Shown piece by piece: positions 22,861-32,101 of a stretch of 50,758 nucleotides of DNA. Every line of letters starts with the position of its first letter. The first letter of the stretch is position 1. Source of the stretch: an uncultured Lachnospiraceae bacterium (GTDB lineage Bacteria > Bacillota > Clostridia > Lachnospirales > Lachnospiraceae). The notes beneath the pieces are model-generated. The model did no database searches, was not told where the DNA came from, and was given only the letters and a program-made list of their open reading frames with translations. Both the position numbers and the translations under genes were made by a program. The stretch lies in the NCBI GenBank assembly GCA_902799015.1, contig CADBZI010000028.1, forward strand, positions 1 to 50,758, read 5' to 3'.

Positions 22861-22869
22861 TAGCCGGGA

Positions 22870-23430
22870 TTATTCCTTTTCCCCGGCAGCTTCGGCAAGC
22901 ATCTTCTGCAGCTCTTCCTCCAGCTCCTTCGTTACGCCATGGCACTTCTTGAACTTCTTCCCGCTTCCGCAGGGGCACGGATCGTTCCGGCCGATCTTCT
23001 TCGGTTTCACGATCGTATTCATCTTCTTCGCTTCCAGGTAGAACTTCTTCCGCGTCTCCTCGTCAAAGATCTTCTCCCACTGCGAAAGACCATACAGCCA
23101 GTGCGCCTTCGCGTCAACCATGTTCTTGTAGAGCATCTCCTTGTCAAACGCAAGGGAAACCGGCGTGTCTTCCTCCATCGTATCGATCGGATTCTTCTCT
23201 TTCAGAGAGTCATTGATCCCGTCCAGAAATCCTGTCATCGTCATAATATCGATTCCGTACTTCTCGGCAAGCTCTTTGACTGTCCCCTTCACTTCCGTGT
23301 CCGGATCCTCCAGAAGCTGCTCGTAGATCGCCTTCTCCTTCTTGAAATACTCATCCCAGAAGGCCTGCATCTGCTTCTGATCCGTCTGGGCATTGTATGC
23401 CTGCCCTCTCCATGTTTCCAGTAAAGCCAT
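22870..23430 (-). CDS. SEC-C metal-binding motif protein
   Basis: The 186-aa protein has a helical N-terminal part (~1-135) and a C-terminal SEC-C motif, [19 protein letters not shown] (~147-165), whose three Cys and one His bind zinc, as at the end of SecA. The body is not SecA, so it is one of the stand-alone SEC-C proteins of unknown role; some associate with ribosomes or SecA. The start follows AGAGGTAAGACAAT. It has its own promoter at 23468-23496 and ends just before the thrS promoter. Confidence 0.88.
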   Translation of the reverse strand: MALLETWRGQAYNAQTDQKQMQAFWDEYFKKEKAIYEQLLEDPDTEVKGTVKELAEKYGIDIMTMTGFLDGINDSLKEKNPIDTMEEDTPVSLAFDKEMLYKNMVDAKAHWLYGLSQWEKIFDEETRKKFYLEAKKMNTIVKPKKIGRNDPCPCGSGKKFKKCHGVTKELEEELQKMLAEAAGEKE

Positions 23431-23467
23431 ATTGTCTTACCTCTTTTCAAATTTTTGCCGCCAGATC

Positions 23468-23496
23468 AGTATACCGTATCTTCTTTCCGGATTCAA
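23468..23496 (-). promoter_or_regulatory. Promoter of the SEC-C gene
   Basis: TTGAAT (23491-23496) and TATACT (23468-23473) are separated by 17 bases, about 38 bases before the ATG. Confidence 0.75.
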
Positions 23497-23569
23497 GACT
23501 GCCTTCCGGCCGGATCTGTGGTAAACTGGATTCGCAACCCTCCGTACTTTTGCAGAAATGAGGTATCCC

Positions 23570-23812
23570 ATGGACAAACTGAAACGCGTCATGGCAATGG
23601 CAGGTGTGATTCTCGTCGCAGGAATCTGGATTGCGACCTTCCTGACCGGCGTCCTCGGAGGCTCCAAAGAACTGCTGACCGCCCTTCTGGTTCTGTCTGT
23701 CGTAGTTCCTGTTCTGATGTACGCCATTCTTCTCGTCGCAAGGACCGTCTCCGGAAAAAGCGCGATCGATGTGATCGATGAGGCGATGAAAAAAGACTCC
23801 AAAAAGGATTAA
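23570..23812 (+). CDS. Small two-helix membrane protein
   Basis: The 80-aa protein (MDKLKRVMAMAGVILVAGIW...) starts at 23570, where GAGG lies six bases upstream; an in-frame ATG at 23558 has no site. Two helices are predicted (~7-30 and 38-61), followed by a charged cytoplasmic tail (DEAMKKDSKKD). No family is recognised. It is the only plausible plus-strand protein gene in the window, diverges from the SEC-C gene, and its stop codon overlaps that of the convergent membrane protein gene (23809-23812). Confidence 0.7.
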   Translation: MDKLKRVMAMAGVILVAGIWIATFLTGVLGGSKELLTALLVLSVVVPVLMYAILLVARTVSGKSAIDVIDEAMKKDSKKD

Positions 23813-25914
23813 TTCCCATACCGGAAGATGGTGTACCCTGCAACAATCCCAACCTGCGTACAGCCTGCATTCACCAGGAAGGACCCATTTGCAAGATTCT
23901 CCTCCACGATCAGATACTTCGTTTTGGTATCATTCATCGCAGTCTGAAAGGCTTCTGTGGTCAGATCCGGATCTCTTCCATACATGGCATCCAGAATGCT
24001 TTTTCTCTTCATGTACCGCACTTTGCCGGTATCGTAGGTAATCCCGGTAGATCTGTTTCCCTCGTAGTAGAGCCGCAGGTTCCGGTTGAACAGCAGCCGG
24101 ATCGTGGGATCATACTGCCGCACGGAAAACTCGATGCCATACGGGAATACGCACAGAGGGTACTGTCTTCCTTCCGCTTTGAGCCATTTTTTTGAATTCC
24201 GGTCCGTTATCTCTGCCAGAGTCTGTGCTGCTGCCTGACAGGTTTCGGTCGTTTCAAAGTCTTTATGAATGGCATCGCACAAAACCGGAACCGCGCCGTC
24301 CACCTTATAGACATTCGTCGGAATCTGCAGATTTCTGATCCCGGGATTGAGCGGGATCACCCACACCAGAGCTGCGCAGATCACGGCAAATGCAATCGCC
24401 TGAAGCAGCTTTTTCCTCACGGACCCGATCAGTCTGGCAAGATAATAGGCAGCTCCGAATGTGATCGGAAGAATCCAGAAAAACCGGTAATATACGGTGG
24501 TCATACCGAATTTCGGAATCAGGTACCGAACCAGGAACGGATTCATGACGGTAAGGGCGCAGAAGAGCACAACACTCAGGAACATCCATGCCGTGCCGGA
24601 CGCGTCCGGCAGCAGATTGTCCTCGTATTGCCCGGGAACGTAGTCCTTCGCGTCAACAATCTCAAGATCCGCCTCTTTTTTCTTCTTCAGGTGCGGCATG
24701 AGGATGCCGGCCAGAATGCCCAGACAGAAGATCAGAAGAAACGGCCACGAGGCACCCAGATATTCTCTCAGGCAGGCCCAGACAAAGGTCAGCCCATACC
24801 TCCACGTCCGAAGCACGAAGATTCTGTGCTGAATCATGTAATAAACAATTCCCCAGATGAATACAGGCGCGCACGCGCAAAGAAGGGATAAAAGGCGCTT
24901 CCATCTCCCTCTGACCGCAATCCACGGGAGAATCGCCGTCATACTCAGGATCATGGCCATGATACTGCTGGCGGAGAAACACACTGCCGCTGCCATCATC
25001 CAGAACAGATTGCGCATCGCGTCTTCCTCCGTCTCGCGCCAGATCCTGACGCATATGGCAAGTACAGACGGGATCACCACATTGATAATCAGTGCTTTCC
25101 CTTCATAGGAACGTGTGTACAGAAAGATGCCCGGCATATAGATGGTCGCGGAAAGCAGATTCACGACAAACACCAGGAGGACAAACAGGTCTGCCCGCCT
25201 CCTGCTGTAGCTGCCGGAACGGTTCTGGATCGACATAACCTTCCTGCCTCTGTCCTCCTCATCCGGAAACAGGGCAAGCCCCAGCTCATAGACGCCGAGA
25301 AAGCTCATGATGACATTGATCGCGCTCATCACGCTGCGCGCCTGCACAATCACCGGCAGGCCGCGGACCAGAGAGCAGATGACCGCATTGTAGTACGGAA
25401 AACAGTTCAGCGCGTATCTGGCCTTAAACTTGAGAATCCGTGCTCCGGTCGACGGATCAAAACGCCCGATGGTATTGGTTCCGAGAGCGGTGGCCGCAGT
25501 TCCGACATACCAGCCGGAATCCGCTGACGCATCAAAGTACAGAATCACAAATGCCACTGAGGCCAGAAGGCTGAGCACCAGAAAAACAGCCGGAAGGCCA
25601 TGCAGCTTCAGCCTGAAGCGCAGGGAATTCATGCTCTGGATCCAGCAGCGGTACCCGCTGAAAAGTCCTGCCAGAATCACCGCTGCCGCGATCAGTCCCA
25701 TGACCAGCGCAAGCGTGCGAAGGGGCAGCAGCAGCACTTCGAAGATCAGGCAGACAACTTCAAAGATCCCGAACCAGGCAAAATAACCCAGAAGCGCGGC
25801 GCGGCCCAGGGAATACTCCTGCCTGCCGCGTATCTTCAGGATCACCGAACCCAGACACAGAAACAGAAACAGCTGCACTGCCATGGCCGCAGCCGCAAGC
25901 AGCAAGATTTTCAT
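23809..25914 (-). CDS. Large polytopic membrane protein, DUF6077-like
   Basis: The 701-aa protein starts at 25914 (MKILLLAAAA) after GGGAGGAGGTCTGAGT. About 14 hydrophobic helices are followed by a ~170-residue extracytoplasmic tail. The first loop contains DASADSGWYVGTA, which recalls the acidic first loop of GT-C-type glycosyltransferases. I associate the overall layout with DUF6077, found in Lachnospiraceae. A role in surface glycan or polymer synthesis is inferred from architecture only. It lies 39 bases downstream of purA and may be co-transcribed with it. Confidence 0.65.
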   Translation of the reverse strand: MKILLLAAAAMAVQLFLFLCLGSVILKIRGRQEYSLGRAALLGYFAWFGIFEVVCLIFEVLLLPLRTLALVMGLIAAAVILAGLFSGYRCWIQSMNSLRFRLKLHGLPAVFLVLSLLASVAFVILYFDASADSGWYVGTAATALGTNTIGRFDPSTGARILKFKARYALNCFPYYNAVICSLVRGLPVIVQARSVMSAINVIMSFLGVYELGLALFPDEEDRGRKVMSIQNRSGSYSRRRADLFVLLVFVVNLLSATIYMPGIFLYTRSYEGKALIINVVIPSVLAICVRIWRETEEDAMRNLFWMMAAAVCFSASSIMAMILSMTAILPWIAVRGRWKRLLSLLCACAPVFIWGIVYYMIQHRIFVLRTWRYGLTFVWACLREYLGASWPFLLIFCLGILAGILMPHLKKKKEADLEIVDAKDYVPGQYEDNLLPDASGTAWMFLSVVLFCALTVMNPFLVRYLIPKFGMTTVYYRFFWILPITFGAAYYLARLIGSVRKKLLQAIAFAVICAALVWVIPLNPGIRNLQIPTNVYKVDGAVPVLCDAIHKDFETTETCQAAAQTLAEITDRNSKKWLKAEGRQYPLCVFPYGIEFSVRQYDPTIRLLFNRNLRLYYEGNRSTGITYDTGKVRYMKRKSILDAMYGRDPDLTTEAFQTAMNDTKTKYLIVEENLANGSFLVNAGCTQVGIVAGYTIFRYGN

Positions 25915-25953
25915 ACTCAGACCTCCTCCCATAACGAGGTTCTGTAAGGTGAC

Positions 25954-27249
25954 TTACTCTTCCCGGATGCCGGTTTTACGGTAGATGATATCTTCCCGGC
26001 CCGGTCCGTTCGAGATCATGGTGATGGGGAAGCCAATCTGCTGCTCGATGAATTCAATGTATTTTCTGCAGTTTTCCGGCAATTCTTCATAGGTACGGAT
26101 TCCGCGGATGTCGCATTTCCACCCGGGAAGCCGTGTCCAGACCGGCTTTGCCCGCTTCAGTCCGGGCGTCGTCGGGAATTCCTTTGTCTGGACAGAGTCA
26201 ATCTCATATGCGGTGCAGACCGGAATCTCATCCAGATATCCAAGCGCATCCACTACGGTAAGCGCAACATCAGTCGCGCCCTGCATCCTGCATCCGTACC
26301 GGGAAGCAACCACATCATACCAGCCGACTCTTCTCGGCCGTCCTGTCGTCGCGCCGTACTCTCCGCCGTCTCCGCCGCGCCGTCTCAGTTCTTCCGCTTC
26401 GTCCCCGAAGATCTCGGAAACAAATTCACCGGCTCCGACCGATGAGGAATAAGCTTTCGTAACCGTGACGATCCGTTCAATCGCGTAAGGAGCGATTCCG
26501 GCTCCGATCGCGCCGTACCCTGCCAGCGTCGGCGAGGAGGTTACCATCGGATAGATTCCGTGATCCGGATCCTTCATCGTGCCAAGCTGTCCCTCCAGAA
26601 GAATCTCTTTTCCCTCCCGGATCGCCTGCTGCAGGAAGGAAGCGGTATCCGTCACATACGGACGCACCATATCCCGGTATGTGTGCAGCTCCTCCAGAAG
26701 ATCCGCTTCCTTGAGAAGCGGCTTATGATAAAGATGCTCCAGCAGAACATTTTTCAATTCGCAGACTCTGTGTACCTTCTCCTTGAGGATCTCCTCGTCA
26801 AAGAGCTCGCAGACCTGGAATCCGATCTTGGCATACTTGTCGGAAAAGAAGGGTGCAATCCCGGACTTCGTTGAACCGAAGGACTTGCCGCCGAGCCGCT
26901 CTTCTTCATAGGCGTCAAAGTTGATATGATAGCTCATAACAATCTGGGCACGGTCCGAGATCCGCACATGCGGCTTCGGTACGCCTCTTGCCACCAGCTC
27001 TTCGATCTCCTTTGTCACCAGAGGAATATTCAGCGCAACGCCGTTTCCGAGTACATTGGTGCACGCCGGATGGCATACTCCGCTCGGAAGCGTGTGCAGC
27101 GCGAATTTCCCGTATTGATTGACAATGGTATGACCTGCATTCGCGCCTCCCTGATAGCGGACAACAATGTCCGCATGGTCGGAAAGCGTATCCACGATCT
27201 TGCCTTTTCCTTCGTCTCCCCAGTTGGCTCCTACTACCGCCTGTACCAT
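25954..27249 (-). CDS. purA: Adenylosuccinate synthetase
   Basis: The 431-aa enzyme joins IMP and aspartate using GTP, the first step from IMP to AMP. The GTP-binding loop GANWGDEGKGKIVD at 7-20 has Asn where most family members have Gln, and GGANAGHT follows at ~34-41. TTGRPRRVGWYD and the C-terminal domain are complete, and length matches the family. The start follows GGAAGGAGTAAAGAA, 27 bases after purB, so the last two steps to AMP are made together. Confidence 0.98.
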   Translation of the reverse strand: MVQAVVGANWGDEGKGKIVDTLSDHADIVVRYQGGANAGHTIVNQYGKFALHTLPSGVCHPACTNVLGNGVALNIPLVTKEIEELVARGVPKPHVRISDRAQIVMSYHINFDAYEEERLGGKSFGSTKSGIAPFFSDKYAKIGFQVCELFDEEILKEKVHRVCELKNVLLEHLYHKPLLKEADLLEELHTYRDMVRPYVTDTASFLQQAIREGKEILLEGQLGTMKDPDHGIYPMVTSSPTLAGYGAIGAGIAPYAIERIVTVTKAYSSSVGAGEFVSEIFGDEAEELRRRGGDGGEYGATTGRPRRVGWYDVVASRYGCRMQGATDVALTVVDALGYLDEIPVCTAYEIDSVQTKEFPTTPGLKRAKPVWTRLPGWKCDIRGIRTYEELPENCRKYIEFIEQQIGFPITMISNGPGREDIIYRKTGIREE

Positions 27250-27276
27250 TTCTTTACTCCTTCCCTCTCACGCCTC

Positions 27277-28710
27277 TTATACGAAGATCTCCGCAGAGAT
27301 TCCGAGTTCTTCCGCATGTGAATCAAGCATCGGCGTCACTTCCTCCGCCAAGTATTTTTCCACCTGATACGGTGCGCTTCCGACGTATCCGGACGGTTCC
27401 ATGGACCGCTCCAGTTCCTCCCTTGTCTGCGGGAAGGACGCGTCCGCTGCGATCAGATCAAGCAGATTATTGTCTTTGCCCTCTTCCTTGACCACTCTCC
27501 CGGCTTCCATGGAAAGGGTCCGGATCTTTTCATGCATCTCCTGCCGGTCCGCTCCTGCCTTCACCGCATCCATCATGATATTTTCCGTCGCCATGAAGGG
27601 CAGCTCCGCGCGCAGATGCCGGTCAATGACCTTCGGGTAAACCTTCAGGCCGTCTGTGACATTCATGCACAGATCCAGGATTCCGTCAATCGCCAGAAAT
27701 CCTTCCGCAATCGACAGTCTCCTGTTCGCGGAGTCATCCAGCGTCCGCTCAAACCACTGGGTAGAACTGGTAATGGCCGGATTGAGCGCATTGACCATGA
27801 CATAACGTGACAGAGAAGCAATCCGCTCACTCCTCATCGGGTTCCGCTTATATGCCATGGCGCTCGATCCGATCTGATTCTTTTCAAACGGCTCCTCCAC
27901 CTCCTTGAGGTGCTGAAGCAGCCGGATATCATTCGACATCTTATGTGCGCTGCAGGCGACCTGCGCGATCGCGTTCATGACGCGCGCATCGACCTTGCGC
28001 GAATAGGTCTGTCCGGACACGGGATAGCATGCGGCAAACCCCATCTTCCGGGCGATCATCGGATCGATCCGGTCCACCTTTTCCTGGTCGCCGTCAAACA
28101 ATTCCAGGAAGGAGGCCTGCGTTCCGGTGGTTCCCTTGGAGCCGAGAAGCTTCAAGGATCCGAGAAGATACTCCAGATCCTCGAGATCCATCATGAATTC
28201 ATGGATCCACAGCGTCGCCCGCTTTCCGACTGTCGTTGGCTGGGCAGGCTGAAAATGCGTGAATGCCAGGGTCGGCAGATCCTGATAGGTGCGCGCGAAG
28301 CCGGCAAGACGCGCGATCACATTGACGACCTTGCGCCGCACCAGGGAAAGCGCATCTCGCATGATAATCAGATCGGTGTTATCGCCAACATAGCAGCTGG
28401 TCGCGCCGAGGTGGATAATTCCCTTTGCCTTCGGACACTGCAGGCCATAGGCATAGACATGGCTCATCACGTCATGCCGCACAAGCTTCTCCCTGGCCTC
28501 GGCATCCTCATAATTGATGTCATCCTGATGGGCCTTCAGCTCATCGATCTGCTCCTGCGTAATATTCAGTCCCAGCTCTTTCTCGGTCTCAGCCAGCGCG
28601 ATCCACAGCTTTCTCCATGTGCGGAACTTCTTATTCTGGGAGAACAGGTACTGCATCTCCTTGGATGCGTATCTTTGTGACAAGGGACTGGTATAGCCAT
28701 CGTAGTTCAT
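27277..28710 (-). CDS. purB: Adenylosuccinate lyase
   Basis: The 477-aa enzyme cleaves SAICAR and adenylosuccinate in purine synthesis. I start at 28710 (MNYDGYTSPLSQRY), after GGAGGAACACCGG; the longer frame overlaps purF. The fumarase/lyase-superfamily signature SSAMAYKRNPMRSERI carries the catalytic Ser loop, and GATSCYVGDN and HFQPAQPTTVGKR supply other active-site residues. It lies between purF (13-base gap) and purA. Confidence 0.97.
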   Translation of the reverse strand: MNYDGYTSPLSQRYASKEMQYLFSQNKKFRTWRKLWIALAETEKELGLNITQEQIDELKAHQDDINYEDAEAREKLVRHDVMSHVYAYGLQCPKAKGIIHLGATSCYVGDNTDLIIMRDALSLVRRKVVNVIARLAGFARTYQDLPTLAFTHFQPAQPTTVGKRATLWIHEFMMDLEDLEYLLGSLKLLGSKGTTGTQASFLELFDGDQEKVDRIDPMIARKMGFAACYPVSGQTYSRKVDARVMNAIAQVACSAHKMSNDIRLLQHLKEVEEPFEKNQIGSSAMAYKRNPMRSERIASLSRYVMVNALNPAITSSTQWFERTLDDSANRRLSIAEGFLAIDGILDLCMNVTDGLKVYPKVIDRHLRAELPFMATENIMMDAVKAGADRQEMHEKIRTLSMEAGRVVKEEGKDNNLLDLIAADASFPQTREELERSMEPSGYVGSAPYQVEKYLAEEVTPMLDSHAEELGISAEIFV

Positions 28711-28723
28711 CCGGTGTTCCTCC

Positions 28724-30220
28724 TCAAGGTTCATAAGCGCCCCGAATGTCTTCTTCGGGCGGATCAATCGGATACGTTCCGCTGAAGCATCCGCTGCAGA
28801 TCGGCAGACCGTCAACGATCTCGTTCAGCCGTTCCATCTTCAGGTAAGCAAGGCTGTCAGCCCCGATCAGACGGCGGATCTCCTCCTCGGTCCGGTGATA
28901 CGCAAGCAGCTGCTCCCGCTCCGGGATATCCGTCCCGAAATAGCATGGATACAGGAACGGAGGAGAGCTGACCCGCATGTGGACCTCCTTTGCGCCTGCT
29001 TCCCGGAGCATCCGCACGATCCGGTCGCTGGTCGTCCCTCTCACGATCGAATCATCGATCATGACAACCCGCTTTCCTTCCACCGCAGGCCGCAGGGGAT
29101 TGAGCTTGACGCGCACTGCCGACTCACGGTTCTGCTGCCCGGGTTTGATAAAGGTTCTGCCCACATACCCGTTCTTCACGAATCCCTGGCCATAGGGAAT
29201 CCCGCTTTCCATGGAGAATCCCAGTGCTGCCACGCTCCCGGATTCCGGTACGCCGATCACCAGGTCCGCGTCCACCGGGCTGTCCTGCGCAAGGAACTGT
29301 CCGGCCTTGACTCTGGAGTTGTAGACGGCAACCTTATCCAGAACCGAATCCGCTCTTCCGAAATAAATATACTCAAAAATGCACCTTGCCGTCCTGCCGC
29401 CGCGGATGCAGTGGCTTCTGTCGGAGCGCAGGCCGAATCTCGGGCTGATCGTCACGATCTCCCCGGGCTCTACGTCCCTAACGAATTCCGCTCCGATGGT
29501 ATCCAGCGCACAGGATTCGGAGGCGAGAAACCAGGCCTTTCCTCTCTTTCCGATGCACAGCGGACGAAATCCGAAGGGATCCCTCGCGCCGATCAGTTTC
29601 CTCGGGCTCATGATAACAAGGGAGTACGATCCCTTCAGCCGCTCCATCGCTTTCGATACCGCTTCCTCAACCGACCCGGTATTGATGCGGGCACGCGCAA
29701 TTTCATATGCGATCAGCTCGGAGTCCGTGGTTGTCTGGAAGATTGCGCCCGTACGGGAAAGATCTCTCATCAACTCAGGTGAATTGACCAGATTTCCGTT
29801 GTGCGCAAGGGCCAGCGTCCCCTTGATATAATGCAGCACCAGAGGCTGCGCATTTTCGATGGTGCTGGCGCCTGCTGTCGAATAGCGGACATGGCCGACT
29901 CCGATATCGCCGGTCAGGCTGTCAAAATCTTCCTCTTCAAAGGTTTCATTGACCAGCCCCATCCCCTTTCGGCTTCTGACCTTCCCCTTCGGGCCGGAGG
30001 TACTGCTGACGGCAATTCCGCAGCTCTCCTGTCCTCTGTGCTGAAGTGCCAGCAGTCCATAATAAATCGTCGAAGCCACGTTCTCCTGGGCAGAAAAGTC
30101 ATACATTCCGAAGACCCCGCACTCCTCGCGGGGTTCATCCTGAATTGCCCATTCCTCAAAAATCCCTGTTTCTTCTCTGTTCAAAACCATTCCCCTGCAT
30201 TTTCTGTCTGCCATGGGCAT
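28724..30220 (-). CDS. purF: Amidophosphoribosyltransferase
   Basis: The 498-aa enzyme makes phosphoribosylamine from PRPP and glutamine, the first committed purine step. The N-terminal nucleophile is Cys34 (REECGVFGMYDF), so a 33-residue propeptide must be removed, longer than the 11 residues of the Bacillus enzyme. HRGQES, HNGNLVN and the PRPP motif RVVMIDDSIVRGTT are present. Cysteines in CIFEY, YPCYFG and ICSGC fit the [4Fe-4S] cluster of the Bacillus-type enzyme. The start follows GGAGGATCGT; the ATG two codons later is also possible. Confidence 0.97.
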   Translation of the reverse strand: MPMADRKCRGMVLNREETGIFEEWAIQDEPREECGVFGMYDFSAQENVASTIYYGLLALQHRGQESCGIAVSSTSGPKGKVRSRKGMGLVNETFEEEDFDSLTGDIGVGHVRYSTAGASTIENAQPLVLHYIKGTLALAHNGNLVNSPELMRDLSRTGAIFQTTTDSELIAYEIARARINTGSVEEAVSKAMERLKGSYSLVIMSPRKLIGARDPFGFRPLCIGKRGKAWFLASESCALDTIGAEFVRDVEPGEIVTISPRFGLRSDRSHCIRGGRTARCIFEYIYFGRADSVLDKVAVYNSRVKAGQFLAQDSPVDADLVIGVPESGSVAALGFSMESGIPYGQGFVKNGYVGRTFIKPGQQNRESAVRVKLNPLRPAVEGKRVVMIDDSIVRGTTSDRIVRMLREAGAKEVHMRVSSPPFLYPCYFGTDIPEREQLLAYHRTEEEIRRLIGADSLAYLKMERLNEIVDGLPICSGCFSGTYPIDPPEEDIRGAYEP

Positions 30221-30285
30221 ACGATCCTCCGAGCATCCGGCAGCATCGATACTGCCTCTTTGCTCTGTTTCTCAAAACAAAGTGC

Positions 30286-30314
30286 ATTATAGCCTAAAGC
30301 TCCCTGGCACGCAA
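30286..30314 (-). promoter_or_regulatory. Promoter of purF-purB-purA
   Basis: TTGCGT (30309-30314) and a perfect TATAAT (30286-30291) are separated by 17 bases. The leader is only about 60 bases, too short for a purine riboswitch, and I see none. Confidence 0.8.
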
Positions 30315-30327
30315 CAGATTCAGTCAC

Positions 30328-31302
30328 TCAGCCGGAGATGGTGACGATGCCGATGTGATCCTCAAACGCGGCCCCAAAGACATGCTGCATGCAGGTATCT
30401 GTCAGATTTCCTTCCCTGGAAACATGCAGGTGGCCGGCCAGAACCGCCCGGACAGGGCTGTCCTTCGCAGTGATGAGTTCCATCAGCTCCTGCATGCAGC
30501 CTCCTTTGGAGGTATCATATTCTGTTTTGTCCCCCCAGCAAAGGGCCCTGCCTCCCCACGCTTCTTTGGACAGCTCCTCCAGAGAAGACAGATCCGGCTG
30601 CTTCGTGTCAAAGGGGACATGGGAGCAGAGAATGATCGGCTTTCCCTCCTCACAGAGCGTGCGAAACTCCTCCAGCGTCTCCTCAGAAATCGCAGTGGTC
30701 GTGTTGTCGAATCCTGCCAGGATAAAATCCGGAAAACGCGCGCACCACAGCCTGTTCTGCGGTGCGATGGAGCGATGAAGTCTGCGCATTCGCCTGATTC
30801 CCATATCCGAATACCAGCGCCCGTAATCATGGTCCGCACGCAGATACATCCATGGTGTCTGAACCTGATCCAGACCGGCCTTCAGTTTATCCAGATTCTC
30901 CTCCGATGCATAATCCACCATATCAGCACCGAAGATGACATAATCGGCCCCGTAGGAATCGATCCTGCCGCTCAGATCCTTCCAGATGTCCTCGCTCGCA
31001 AGTCCGGAAGCATCTTTCATCATCTCATGCCGCTCCCGTGCCTCCTCCTGGTTTTCCTGTGTGACATCCGGATCCCCCTCCCCGGTCGCGATGTGCATGT
31101 CAGAAATCCACAGCAGTGTGCAGGTATCTTCCATTCCCGGTATCGTGATCTGTACCTTTTCCTCCTGCAAGGAAACCGGGCCGGAAGAATCCCTCCTGCC
31201 CGGCGCCTGTGCCTGTGCGGTGCAGCACGCGGCAAAGCTGATCCATCCGGCTGCCGCTGCCGCCAATATCCGATCTCTGTTTTTTCCGATCCGCATTCTC
31301 AT
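30328..31302 (-). CDS. Exported metallophosphoesterase
   Basis: The 324-aa protein has a signal sequence (~12-33, IFAACCTAQAQA-like end) and a calcineurin-type metallophosphoesterase domain with ISDMHI, FGADMVDY, RADHDY in place of the usual GNHD, LCSHVPF and LAGHLHVS. The two-metal site therefore looks intact. The substrate is unknown; surface phosphodiesters or nucleotides are typical for the family. It follows the helical-repeat gene with one base between stop and start, so it belongs to the DUF5717 cluster. The second ATG (31296) has the better-placed AGGA. Confidence 0.85.
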   Translation of the reverse strand: MRMRIGKNRDRILAAAAAGWISFAACCTAQAQAPGRRDSSGPVSLQEEKVQITIPGMEDTCTLLWISDMHIATGEGDPDVTQENQEEARERHEMMKDASGLASEDIWKDLSGRIDSYGADYVIFGADMVDYASEENLDKLKAGLDQVQTPWMYLRADHDYGRWYSDMGIRRMRRLHRSIAPQNRLWCARFPDFILAGFDNTTTAISEETLEEFRTLCEEGKPIILCSHVPFDTKQPDLSSLEELSKEAWGGRALCWGDKTEYDTSKGGCMQELMELITAKDSPVRAVLAGHLHVSREGNLTDTCMQHVFGAAFEDHIGIVTISG

Positions 31303-31303
31303 C

Positions 31304-32101
31304 CTAACTGGCCGAACTCCTTCTGTATTCCTCCTTCAGCTCTTCCAGCACCACAGCGCTCTCCTTCTGCGAATCCCGGTGCTGGACCGATTTCTCCAGC
31401 GCTTTTTTCGCTGCCGCCGTATTATATTCCTGAATCTTCCCGGTCAGCACACGATCCGCCCCGAACTCCTCCAGCTTCTTCCGGTATTCTTCCTGTGAGA
31501 GGAACAAAGGAAGCGTACTGACATACTTGCGCATCAGCTCTCGTGACTGGAAAGACTTCCATCCGTTCAAAAATGCCTCCGCCGCTTCCTGAAAGCAGAA
31601 CTGCCTTGCAAGCGCGCATCCCAGATTGTTCCACACCGACGCGTAGAAGGGAGCGCCAAGCTTGCTCTCGCTGCGGTTCTTCAGGATCTCCCGGTAGGAA
31701 AAAACCGCAGCCTGATAACGGCCGCCCTTTACCAGATAGTCCGCACGCGTTTTCATCCTCTCTTCCTGGGGCTGAACCTGTACCCGCGTCAGTTCCTCCC
31801 GCACACGTCTCGATTCCCCGGGGGGCAGGTATCCTGTTTCCTGAAAAATGGGCAGAATAAAATAGCTCACATCCCTGTCCGGCCGCTCCAGGGCATCCGA
31901 CAGCTTTTTCGCCAGCGTTTTCAGGCCAAGCTCGTCTCTCACCCATTCCGTCAAAGCGTTCGACGCAACATTTTCATCGATCAGGCAAAGATTGTGATAC
32001 AGAAAAAAACACAGCTCTTCGATGGAATAGATCCTCGTTCCGATACTGCTTATGTAAAACGGGCGCTCCGCAACCTTAATGGTACACAGATCAAAGCTCA
32101 T
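31304..32101 (-). CDS. Helical-repeat (TPR-like) protein of the DUF5716/DUF5717 cluster
   Basis: The 265-aa protein is cytoplasmic and almost wholly helical. A segment around 115-190 (RADYLVKGGRYQAAVFSYRE, WNNLGCALARQFCFQEAAEA) has the spacing of tetratricopeptide repeats, and the last 40 residues form a charged helix. The first 60 residues (SSIGTRIYSIEELCFFLYHN) match a start I associate with Lachnospiraceae cluster proteins of unknown function. The ATG overlaps the stop of the DUF5716 gene. It is probably a protein-protein adaptor. Confidence 0.65.
   Translation of the reverse strand: MSFDLCTIKVAERPFYISSIGTRIYSIEELCFFLYHNLCLIDENVASNALTEWVRDELGLKTLAKKLSDALERPDRDVSYFILPIFQETGYLPPGESRRVREELTRVQVQPQEERMKTRADYLVKGGRYQAAVFSYREILKNRSESKLGAPFYASVWNNLGCALARQFCFQEAAEAFLNGWKSFQSRELMRKYVSTLPLFLSQEEYRKKLEEFGADRVLTGKIQEYNTAAAKKALEKSVQHRDSQKESAVVLEELKEEYRRSSAS

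Noticed and set aside
30221-30285. Purine riboswitch ahead of purF
   Set aside because: The leader is only about 60 bases and shows no three-way junction core.
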